This document shows, one piece after another, positions 1-7,665 of a stretch of DNA of 64,000 nucleotides. Within the stretch, counting starts at the first letter, position 1, and the number at the start of each line of letters is the position of its first letter. The DNA comes from an uncultured Cellulophaga sp. (GTDB lineage: Bacteria > Bacteroidota > Bacteroidia > Flavobacteriales > Flavobacteriaceae). The translations under genes and the position numbers were made by a program. Below the pieces are notes generated by a model. That model saw only the letters and a list, made by a program, of their open reading frames with translations, was not told where the DNA came from and searched no databases. The stretch covers positions 1 to 64,000 of the forward strand of contig CANLOV010000003.1 in assembly GCA_947492955.1 (NCBI GenBank). Direction: 5' to 3'.

Positions 1-590
1 TCCCATGATATATCTACTGTCGTTTCTCCTATATTAGAAGACAACAAATTAGTAGGAACACTTGGTGATTCCGTATCAGGTGTAGAAGCAGGAAGTATAG
101 ATACGTTATCAATATATATAGTATTTCCCGCAGTGAATCTAGTAGGATAATTACTTGTATAAACCCTAATTCTTGGATTAGAAGAAGTGGCAGTTACATT
201 AAAAACATATTCAGTCCAATCAAAACTTGAAATAGGAGTTGTTGAAAAACCAGAAAGACCACTCCAAACTGCAAAAGCAGGTGATGCTGGAGAAGAAACT
301 TGTGTTCCCGCTTTAGCCCATATTCTAATTACATATTCTTGACCAATAACAGCATTAAAAAAATAATCTAATGTTCTACCATTACTAGCTGTTGAAACAG
401 CTCTAATAGAAAAGTTACCAATTTGAAAATCTGAAGAATCAGAAGTTATTGTCGCTAAACCAGACCAACCCGTGGTAGTATTTGCTTCATTTGAAAATGA
501 TACTGCATTTGCATCATTATGTAAATTTTGTGCTTTCAAAATTAAAGTAACAAAAAAAATAATAACAAAAAATAATTTATTTTTTTTCAT
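1..590 (-). CDS. Secreted carbohydrate-binding/fibronectin III protein, C-terminus beyond window
   Basis: The reading frame starts with ATG at 590 and runs open to the left edge, so only about 196 residues are visible. A lysine-rich hydrophobic signal peptide ends near AQNLHND. The next ~150 residues look like a jelly-roll ligand-binding domain: Trp/Phe-rich strands, a segment reading YVIRIWAKAG and a phrase ending IYIDNVSILP, which is typical of carbohydrate-binding or adhesion modules in Bacteroidota secreted proteins. The last visible residues (PTNLLSSNIGETTVDISWD) are the start of a fibronectin type III domain. Such proteins usually end in a type IX secretion sorting domain, but the end lies outside the window. 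A TAnnTTTG-type promoter lies just upstream at 622-629. The exact ligand is unknown. Confidence 0.75.
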   Translation of the reverse strand, partial: MKKNKLFFVIIFFVTLILKAQNLHNDANAVSFSNEANTTTGWSGLATITSDSSDFQIGNFSIRAVSTASNGRTLDYFFNAVIGQEYVIRIWAKAGTQVSSPASPAFAVWSGLSGFSTTPISSFDWTEYVFNVTATSSNPRIRVYTSNYPTRFTAGNTIYIDNVSILPASTPDTESPSVPTNLLSSNIGETTVDISW

Positions 591-1015
591 AAAAAATAAT
601 TAGGTTAAAATTATAACAAAACAAATGTAATATTAGTTATTTAACCCTAATTCTAAAATATTTATCTACAAAAGACCATTTTCAACTATAAAGTACATTA
701 TAATCAAAAAAAATAGTCTCTCATATATTTTAGGCTTTATAAATATTGTAAATCATGACTATCTCTGAATACAATAAAATATATGCCTAAAAATTTTTCA
801 TTAATTTGAGAAACATTAAATTTGGTTATATCAATTGGAATTATTTTTGATAAATAATATAAAACAATCAATAATTTTACACAATAAGCGTTAATGATTT
901 AACATTATTATAATATAAAAATATTTTATCATAAATACATAGAAAAAATAATTCTATATATACTTACTTGTTAAAATTTATATTACAAATAACCCTTAAT
1001 CGCAGATTAAATAAA
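591..1015. other. AT-rich divergent intergenic region, 425 bp
   Basis: This gap separates the leftward secreted-protein gene from the rightward acyltransferase gene. It is extremely A+T rich. The only element I can support is a minus-strand -7 box at 622-629. There are two imperfect copies of an ATTTTAGGC-type sequence in inverted orientation near 727-735 and 785-794, about 50 bases apart, of unknown meaning. No coding region or structured RNA is evident. Confidence 0.6.
622..629 (-). promoter_or_regulatory. Putative -7 promoter box TACATTTG for the secreted protein gene
   Basis: The minus strand reads TACATTTG, a full match to the Bacteroidota -7 consensus TAnnTTTG. It lies about 32 bases upstream of the ATG at 590. 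I do not see a convincing -33 TTG at the expected distance, so this is a partial match only. Confidence 0.4.
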
Positions 1016-2107
1016 ATGACAAATACTAATATTTTAGATTTACGAGTTTACAAATTGAAATCTGATAAAGACATTGTCCAATATAATATACACCTTGACT
1101 CCCTTTCTTTTAACCCTTTTTATAAAATAGAATTAATTAAACCATGGGTTCAAAATCAAAAAATTGAAAAATTATATTACTTTGTAATGTCAAAAGAGAA
1201 TAAAATATTAATTCTTATGCCATTCATAATTAGAGAAATCAACGCAATAATATCAAGCGAAAAATCTAAACTAATGGATGTATGCTCTCCTTATGGATAC
1301 AGCGGTCCTATTTTTAAAAAAAATATCCCTGACACATATATAAAAATATTTTGGAAAAAAGTTGACAAATGGTATTTAAAAAATAATATTATATCAGAAT
1401 TCATTAGATTTAATTTAGAAGAAAACTGGAAAGGATATAACGGTAACTTATTAGCATCATTAAAAAATGTAAATGGAAAAATAATTGCAGAAGAAAAACA
1501 ATGGGAAAACTTCAAACCCAAGGTAAGAAACAATTACAGAAAAGCTCTTAAAAACAATTTAACATCGACTATATACCATCAAAACATTCCAGATAAAGCA
1601 ATCAAGGATTTTCATAATATTTATTTAAAAACTATGAAAAGAAATGATGCTATTGAAACATATTTCTACACTTTAGAGTATTTTAAAAAATTTATATCAA
1701 ATCATCCTTCATTATGTGCTATTATAATTGTATGCCTAAATGACAAACCAATTTCTACAGAATTAATTTTATTGTCAGAAAAAACTATCTATTCGTTTCT
1801 AGGAGGAACAGATGCTAATTATTTTAATAAAAGACCTAATGATTTTTTAAAAATTGAGGTTTTAAATTGGGGAAGGAAAAATGGTTATCAAAACTATGTA
1901 CTTGGTGGCGGAAGAATAGACAACGATAAATTATATCAATACAAAAAGACTTTTTTTCATAAAGACGAAGATTTAATATACTATACAGGAAGAAAAATAA
2001 TAAATAAGAAAGCTTATCAAAAACTAGTTGAATTAAAACATAACATTGATTATAAAATCAATGATGATGATTTAAATAATGAATATTTTCCCAAATATAG
2101 AAAATAA
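1016..2107 (+). CDS. FemAB/BioF2-like GNAT acyltransferase
   Basis: This 363-residue protein resembles the GNAT-fold FemAB/BioF2-like (PF13480-type) acyltransferases common in Bacteroidota polysaccharide loci. The middle has a basic stretch, KVRNNYRKALKNN, of the kind that precedes the acceptor domain. The C-terminal half has the family pattern GGTDANYFNKRPNDFLKIEV followed by a G-rich segment, YVLGGGR. No signal peptide is seen, so it should act in the cytoplasm on a nucleotide- or lipid-linked precursor. I chose the ATG at 1016; a TTG 16 codons upstream (968) is in frame but adds a tail not expected in the family. The neighbours (SGNH and MBOAT proteins on the other strand) also suggest surface-glycan decoration. 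The substrate is not predictable. Confidence 0.7.
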   Translation: MTNTNILDLRVYKLKSDKDIVQYNIHLDSLSFNPFYKIELIKPWVQNQKIEKLYYFVMSKENKILILMPFIIREINAIISSEKSKLMDVCSPYGYSGPIFKKNIPDTYIKIFWKKVDKWYLKNNIISEFIRFNLEENWKGYNGNLLASLKNVNGKIIAEEKQWENFKPKVRNNYRKALKNNLTSTIYHQNIPDKAIKDFHNIYLKTMKRNDAIETYFYTLEYFKKFISNHPSLCAIIIVCLNDKPISTELILLSEKTIYSFLGGTDANYFNKRPNDFLKIEVLNWGRKNGYQNYVLGGGRIDNDKLYQYKKTFFHKDEDLIYYTGRKIINKKAYQKLVELKHNIDYKINDDDLNNEYFPKYRK

Positions 2108-2249
2108 GAATTATGATTTCAATTAATAAAGAATGGGTAATACTTAAAAATCTAGACACATAATGATTTCATACAAAAAAACCACAAATTAATAAGTTTA
2201 TTATTTCCTTTGCTAAATATAAAAAGTTAATACTATTCCATCATTTAAA

Positions 2250-3197
2250 TCACTTATTTTTATAATAGTCAGAGATTAAACTTGATAACAAATCTCTACC
2301 ATAACTATTCCAGTGCTGATCATATACCAAAGTAGGTTCTTTATTAGATTTTTTAAAAGTCTCACTAAAATCTATCGTCTTAAAATCGTTATCGCTTAAA
2401 TAATCTACAAAAGCTTTATCACACAAACTATAATCAATTAAAAAAACACATTTATCTTTATCTATTGGGTAACTTTTAATGAGCTTTTCAAAATTTAACA
2501 ATCGTTTTTTATTATTCGTTTTTTCTGTAATACTATTCTCTTTAGATAGCTCCTTTGTTTTTTTAACTTTATTAATAATATTTATTATACCACCAGTTAA
2601 TCCGTTTACAACTCCAATATCTTTTGCATAAATAATTAACTTACTATTCCTTAATATTTTTTTAAATGGTGTATTTATATTTTTTAGTCTATTTGTTACT
2701 TCATATTCTCCTCTTTCTAAATCATCAGTAAAACGAATATAAATAACAACCTCATCTATCTCTTTAAAAATACTATCATAAGCTTTTAAAAGATGTAACT
2801 CATCAGCCAAATCCCATCCTGCATACCCAAATTCATACACCTTATAATTAGACAACTTATCTTCTAATTTTTGCCCTAATGACGTTTTATAATTTTCATG
2901 AAAACCTTGTATAAAAGAATCTCCGATTAAAGCAATTTCTAAACTATCTACACTTGGTTTATAAGAATCGTATATAGAATTAAATCCAAATGAATTAATC
3001 TTAAATTCCCCCACATTCTGTCTTCTATTACCTGTTACAGAAAAACCACTTTGATTAGGCAAAATTTTCTCTACATTAAATTCATCTATATATCTATTAG
3101 GTTTTTCATCTTGTAAATGAAAAAAACGAACCAATAATTCTAACACTAAAAAAGTTATAAAAACGAAAACAGCTATTTTTTTTATAAATTTAAACAT
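2250..3197 (-). CDS. Membrane-anchored SGNH-family hydrolase/acetyltransferase, MBOAT partner
   Basis: The 315-residue protein has one N-terminal membrane anchor (about residues 8-26) and then a soluble domain. Block I of the SGNH fold is visible as IGDSFIQGF with the nucleophile Ser at about 94. Block V is visible near the C-terminus as YDQHWNSYG with Asp293 and His295. This is the arrangement of AlgX/AlgJ-like and related proteins that pass acyl groups to exported polysaccharide. Its start lies 3 bases after the end of the upstream MBOAT gene, so the two are surely co-transcribed and probably translationally coupled. I infer it is the extracytoplasmic transfer partner of that MBOAT protein. 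A plain esterase is the alternative. Confidence 0.75.
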   Translation of the reverse strand: MFKFIKKIAVFVFITFLVLELLVRFFHLQDEKPNRYIDEFNVEKILPNQSGFSVTGNRRQNVGEFKINSFGFNSIYDSYKPSVDSLEIALIGDSFIQGFHENYKTSLGQKLEDKLSNYKVYEFGYAGWDLADELHLLKAYDSIFKEIDEVVIYIRFTDDLERGEYEVTNRLKNINTPFKKILRNSKLIIYAKDIGVVNGLTGGIINIINKVKKTKELSKENSITEKTNNKKRLLNFEKLIKSYPIDKDKCVFLIDYSLCDKAFVDYLSDNDFKTIDFSETFKKSNKEPTLVYDQHWNSYGRDLLSSLISDYYKNK

Positions 3198-3200
3198 ATA

Positions 3201-4610
3201 CTAAAATTGAAAATATATAAATGACCTATCAACACCATCATCAAAAAATAAAAGCATAGAAAAAATAACAAGAATATATGTTATATACCTAAACACTTTA
3301 TTTTTAATTGGAAAAGGATTCCGTTCATTATCCTTTATAATATACTCATAAACTAAAAAAACAGCTAATAATATAAAATAATCAATCATTCTAAACCCTC
3401 TTGGGTGTAAATAATACTCATAACTAAAATTAAAAAACATTCGCTGTAAGTAAATATTGGCAATTGAAATAGAGTCACTCCTAAAAAAAACCCAACCAAC
3501 ACAAATAACTGCAAAATTAAAAACAATACTAAAAGGCGCCAAAAACTTAATTCTATTACTCCTATTTTTTAGGAAATAAATTGGTAAAAACAAAACAGCA
3601 TGAAAAGCTCCCCAAATAATAAAAGTCCAATTAGCCCCATGCCAAAAGCCACTAATTAAAAAAACAATTAAAATATTCCTTATTGTCTTAAATTTACTAC
3701 CATGAGAACCTCCAAGTGGTATATACACATAATCTCTAAACCAAGTTGAAAGAGAAATATGCCATCGTTGCCAAAATTCACTAACATTTTTAGAAAAATA
3801 AGGGAATTTAAAATTACTCATTAATTCAAAACCAAAAAGCTTTGACGTTCCTATAGCAATATCTGAATAACCACTAAAATCGCCATAAATCTGAAAGGCA
3901 AAAAAAACAGCTCCCATTATTAACGTAGAGCTTGCATAAGTATCATAATTTATAAAGACATCATCTACTATTGGAGCTAAACTATCTGCTATTACTATTT
4001 TTTTAAATAACCCCCATAATATTAATTTTAACCCTTCAACTGCTTGCTTGTATTTAAACTTACGTTTAGAATAAAATTGAGGTAACAAATTAGATGCTCT
4101 TTCAATAGGTCCGGCTACCAATTGTGGAAAAAAGCACACAAAAGCCGAAAATGCTAAAAAATCTTTAGTTGGTTCTAATTTTTTACGATAAACATCTATT
4201 GTATAGCTAAGTGTTTGAAAAGTGTAAAAACTAATACCTACTGGTAAAATTATATTTAATGAGTTTACACTTAATTCCTTTCCAAAAAAGCTAAATGCAT
4301 CTATAAAACTATCTACAAAAAAATTATAGTATTTAAAAAACCCTAAAAAACCTAAATTAATAATTACACTTATTAATAAGTATAGCTTTCTTTTTTGTGT
4401 AACTTGTTCTTTCTTTAATAAACTACCAATGGTAAAGTCTACTAAAGTGCTAAATATTATAAGTGATAAAAAACGCCAATCCCACCAACCATAAAACAAA
4501 TAACTTGCAATTACAATAAATAAATTTTGTAGCTTAATATTTCTTATAAACCAATACAATAAAAATGCTACAGGTAGAAAAACAAAAAACTCAATCGAAT
4601 TAAAAATCAT
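3201..4610 (-). CDS. MBOAT-family membrane O-acyltransferase (AlgI-like)
   Basis: This is a 469-residue polytopic membrane protein with about ten hydrophobic segments and the full MBOAT signature. The catalytic His is at about 324 in GFWHGANWTFIIWG. A second conserved His is at about 284 in FWQRWHISLSTWFRDYVY, followed by IPLGGS. Length and motifs match AlgI/DltB-type proteins that carry acyl groups across the inner membrane for O-acylation of polysaccharides or teichoic-like polymers. The SGNH gene follows after 3 bases. The gene begins a two-gene unit; I see no clear promoter box in the 73 bases before it. The acyl donor and the polymer modified cannot be told from sequence. Confidence 0.88.
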   Translation of the reverse strand: MIFNSIEFFVFLPVAFLLYWFIRNIKLQNLFIVIASYLFYGWWDWRFLSLIIFSTLVDFTIGSLLKKEQVTQKRKLYLLISVIINLGFLGFFKYYNFFVDSFIDAFSFFGKELSVNSLNIILPVGISFYTFQTLSYTIDVYRKKLEPTKDFLAFSAFVCFFPQLVAGPIERASNLLPQFYSKRKFKYKQAVEGLKLILWGLFKKIVIADSLAPIVDDVFINYDTYASSTLIMGAVFFAFQIYGDFSGYSDIAIGTSKLFGFELMSNFKFPYFSKNVSEFWQRWHISLSTWFRDYVYIPLGGSHGSKFKTIRNILIVFLISGFWHGANWTFIIWGAFHAVLFLPIYFLKNRSNRIKFLAPFSIVFNFAVICVGWVFFRSDSISIANIYLQRMFFNFSYEYYLHPRGFRMIDYFILLAVFLVYEYIIKDNERNPFPIKNKVFRYITYILVIFSMLLFFDDGVDRSFIYFQF

Positions 4611-4683
4611 ATACTTAATTAATCTTTTAACAATTTAGCTATATAAGTCATAAAATATTTAAAAAACTTACTAAAAATTATTA

Positions 4684-5838
4684 CTACAAATCAACTATAT
4701 TAAACTCTGTTCTCCTATTTTTCTGATGCTTTTCTTCCTCGCAATATGTAAAATTATCACATTCATTTGTTAAACCGTATTCTCCATAAGCTTCTAACAA
4801 TAATCTTTCCGATGCAATTCCTTTGTTTATTAGATAATCTACAGTTCGTTGCACTCTTCTTTTAGAAAGCCATAAATTATATGCATCTGTTCCTCTAGAA
4901 TCTGTATACGATTTTACATTTAATGTTATTGTAGACCTACTTAACAACAATAGAGCTAATTGATCTAAAGTTTGTTTTGATTCTTTATTAAGATAAGATG
5001 AGTTTAAATCAAAATAAACATTCCCAATATCTTTAATAGCTTTCTCTATTTGCTGTTTTCTTTTTTCCTCTTTTTGCAACCTCAATTGTTCTTCACTAAG
5101 CAATTGTGTATTTTTATTTTCTACTACATTGGCTTCTTGCTCAATATCCCGAGGTAATTCTACAGTAGAATCGGATACATTCTCTTCAATCTTATTTATT
5201 ACCGATTCTTCTTTTTCTTCTTTAATATATCCTTGTTTAATATTAAATTTATATACAAGTCCTATTCCGTATTGTATATGGTTACTCCTTGTTTTATTTT
5301 TATTTATAGACCATTTTCCTGCTGCATTAATATCCATACCTAAATTATTGGTAAACCAAGTTCTAACACCAACTGTTGCATTAAATGTAGTCCTAGAAAC
5401 ATTACTTGCTTCTACATAGCCTATACCAACTCCTAAATATGGGTCAAAAAAATTAGACTCTCCAATTATTTTATTTAAATCGTAGGATAGCCTACTATCA
5501 AAAGCTAAATAGTCTGATTCTTCAGTATTTATAGCCTTATCTATTATTTTTCCCTCTTTATATTTATTATAGCTACCGATTAGTTCAATACCTAAACCAC
5601 TATTAAAATAACGTCCAATACTAATTCTAGATGGATAAGGAAGTGCATTCCAATTATCTTGAACTCTTAAAGGAGTATCAAAAATATTTCCTGAATCGTC
5701 TACTATATTATATCCAATACCTAGCATCCAATAATTTTGGTAGCTAGTATCTTCTTCTGCTAATTCTATATTTTGAGAAAAGCCAATAGAAATGCTTAGA
5801 AACATTAATAAAAATAATTGCTCACTATAATTTTTCAT
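4684..5838 (-). CDS. OmpA-family outer-membrane protein with N-terminal beta-barrel
   Basis: The 384-residue precursor has a signal peptide ending near SIGFSQN, then a beta-barrel-like region to about 205 with alternating hydrophobic strands (for example YWMLGIGYNIVDDSG). A charged, E/K-rich coiled linker (about 205-265) follows, then a C-terminal OmpA domain. The peptidoglycan-binding motif is visible as TDSRGTDAYNLWLSKRR, and the domain closes with NRRTEFNIVDL. Two Cys residues (NECDNFTYCEE) form the insertion typical of Bacteroidota OmpA domains. It probably links the outer membrane to the cell wall. A -7 box lies upstream at 5866-5873. A second OmpA protein occurs at 40048-41145 with the same Cys insertion but a very different N-terminus. 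Confidence 0.88.
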   Translation of the reverse strand: MKNYSEQLFLLMFLSISIGFSQNIELAEEDTSYQNYWMLGIGYNIVDDSGNIFDTPLRVQDNWNALPYPSRISIGRYFNSGLGIELIGSYNKYKEGKIIDKAINTEESDYLAFDSRLSYDLNKIIGESNFFDPYLGVGIGYVEASNVSRTTFNATVGVRTWFTNNLGMDINAAGKWSINKNKTRSNHIQYGIGLVYKFNIKQGYIKEEKEESVINKIEENVSDSTVELPRDIEQEANVVENKNTQLLSEEQLRLQKEEKRKQQIEKAIKDIGNVYFDLNSSYLNKESKQTLDQLALLLLSRSTITLNVKSYTDSRGTDAYNLWLSKRRVQRTVDYLINKGIASERLLLEAYGEYGLTNECDNFTYCEEEKHQKNRRTEFNIVDL

Positions 5839-5865
5839 TTTGTTTAAATACGGCTATTTTAAGTA

Positions 5866-5873
5866 CAAAATTA
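5866..5873 (-). promoter_or_regulatory. Putative -7 promoter box TAATTTTG for the OmpA-family gene
   Basis: The minus strand reads TAATTTTG, matching TAnnTTTG, 28 bases before the ATG at 5838. A TTG-like element occurs only about 14 bases further upstream, which is shorter than usual. Confidence 0.4.
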
Positions 5874-5945
5874 TGATTGCTTAATTTCAAGAGTACTAAT
5901 TATCCTGTGAAGTGTATTAATAATCGATATAAGAGCTAATATCTA

Positions 5946-6416
5946 TTAATATTGGTAATCTTCTTTTACAAACACTATTTCTTTATCGGTAAGAGGCATT
6001 TTATACAGGTAAAATGGTGTAGAAATTGTAGTAGATGATGCATTTTTATTAACCACTTTATCCTCTGTTACTTTTAATATTAATTTTAAGTCTTCTTCCT
6101 TATCAAGAGTTAATGCTATTACCTTTCCTTCTTCTTGTTCTCCACTACATAAAGCAATAAGCATACTTTTATTAAAATCTACTCTAGGAACTGCTAACCC
6201 AGGCTTACGACTTTTATTTATTGTAGAAAAAAAGCTTTTTAAAGATTTAGCTTCTTTTATAATTTGTATTTCTGGTGTATCTATATTGCTGTAATTATCT
6301 TTTATTAGTAATGTAAGTTCACCATCGCCAGCATCCAATGTATTACTTATATTTTTTTTCTGCGCATTACAGGAAAATAAAAGTATGCTAAAAAAAATAA
6401 GAATTATATTTCTCAT
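5946..6416 (-). CDS. Lipoprotein with a PrcB-like C-terminal domain
   Basis: The 156-residue precursor starts with a lipoprotein signal whose lipobox is LLFSC, so the mature protein would be lipidated at Cys16. The rest has a pattern seen in PrcB-type protease-complex domains: an EIQIIKEAKSLKSFF helix, then PRVDFNKSMLIALCSGE, then further strands. This assignment is tentative. The protein sits 3 bases downstream of bshA on the same strand and is probably co-transcribed with it. No catalytic residues are apparent. Function is unknown; a small periplasmic binding or inhibitor role would fit. Confidence 0.6.
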   Translation of the reverse strand: MRNIILIFFSILLFSCNAQKKNISNTLDAGDGELTLLIKDNYSNIDTPEIQIIKEAKSLKSFFSTINKSRKPGLAVPRVDFNKSMLIALCSGEQEEGKVIALTLDKEEDLKLILKVTEDKVVNKNASSTTISTPFYLYKMPLTDKEIVFVKEDYQY

Positions 6417-6419
6417 ATG

Positions 6420-7562
6420 CTAATGAACGTTTTTAAACCTATATTCAAATGCCTTTTCGTATACTTTTTCATATAAAGGTAATATTTTTAAAATATCAAA
6501 CCTATATGCATTTTCTTCAGCATTTTTCTTAAATGCATTAAGCAAGCTTTCGTCTTTTAAAATTTTTAATGCATTAGCAGCCATTTCTTCTACATCTCCA
6601 ACCTCGCTTAAAAAACCTGTTACACCCTGAATATTTACTTCTGGTATACCTCCTGCATTAGAAGATACTACTGGTGTTCTATTTATCATGGCTTCTAAAG
6701 CTGCTAAACCAAAACTTTCTGTTTTAGAAGGCAGTAAAAACAAATCAGAAAAGCATAAAATTTTATCTATTTGATTACTATTTCCTAAAAACAATACTTT
6801 ATCCGTAATTCCTAATTCCTCGCAAAAATTCTCTGCATTCTCTCGTTCTGGTCCATCACCTACCATTAAAAGCTTCGCAGGTGTTTCTTTCTGAATTAAA
6901 TTAAAAACTTTTATAACATCAGGAATACGTTTTACTTTTCTAAAATTACTAATATGGGTAATTATTTTCTCATTCTCATCTGCCATTAAAGTACGTTGGC
7001 AATCTGTAAATCCTGTGCGATATTTACTCTTATCTATAAAATTAGGAATTACTTCTATTTCTTTTTCTATATTAAATAAATTTAAAGTAGACGCTTTTAA
7101 ATTTTCAGAGACAGAAGTTACTATATCGGACTTATTAATACTAAAATTAACCGCTGGTTTATAAAATGGGTGTTTACCTACTAATGTAATATCTGTACCA
7201 TGTAATGTAGTTATCATGGGAATAAATATACCTTCTTCTTGCAACATCTTTTTAGCCATATAACCTGCATATGCATGTGGTATTGCATAATGAACATGTA
7301 ATACATCTATTTTATGCATTCTTATAGTATCTACTAATTTACTAGATAATGCTAAATCATATGGTTGATGCTGAAATAATGGGTATTCGGGGACATGCAC
7401 TTCATGAAAATGAACATTGTTATTCAGCTGCTCTAATCGTACTGGTTGCTTGTAGGTTACAAAATGTATTTCATGACCTCTATTAGACAGGGCTATTCCT
7501 AATTCTGTTGCCACAACACCACTACCTCCAAAAGTTGGATAACATACAATTGCTATTTTCAT
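6420..7562 (-). CDS. bshA: N-acetyl-alpha-D-glucosaminyl L-malate synthase BshA
   Basis: This GT4-family glycosyltransferase of 380 residues catalyses the first step of bacillithiol synthesis, joining GlcNAc from UDP-GlcNAc to L-malate. The opening [20 protein letters not shown] and the HVHYAIPHA segment are hallmarks of BshA. The C-terminal nucleotide-sugar site shows the E-x7-E pattern in ESFGLAALE. Length agrees with the family. Bacillithiol is the usual low-molecular-weight thiol in Bacteroidota that make it, and an ArsC-type reductase is also present in the window. BshB and BshC are not in the window. The lipoprotein gene follows after 3 bases. Confidence 0.93.
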   Translation of the reverse strand: MKIAIVCYPTFGGSGVVATELGIALSNRGHEIHFVTYKQPVRLEQLNNNVHFHEVHVPEYPLFQHQPYDLALSSKLVDTIRMHKIDVLHVHYAIPHAYAGYMAKKMLQEEGIFIPMITTLHGTDITLVGKHPFYKPAVNFSINKSDIVTSVSENLKASTLNLFNIEKEIEVIPNFIDKSKYRTGFTDCQRTLMADENEKIITHISNFRKVKRIPDVIKVFNLIQKETPAKLLMVGDGPERENAENFCEELGITDKVLFLGNSNQIDKILCFSDLFLLPSKTESFGLAALEAMINRTPVVSSNAGGIPEVNIQGVTGFLSEVGDVEEMAANALKILKDESLLNAFKKNAEENAYRFDILKILPLYEKVYEKAFEYRFKNVH

Positions 7563-7665
7563 CTACTTTTATTTACCATTGACATAATCAATGATTATTA
7601 TTAAATTTTACAGCCTTTTAGTCTTGTGTAAACACACTTCCTTTCAACCATAACAAAATTAATGT

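Noticed and set aside
727-794. Regulatory inverted repeat in the 591-1015 gap
   Set aside because: The arms are short, imperfect and about 50 bases apart in very A+T-rich DNA, so chance is likely.
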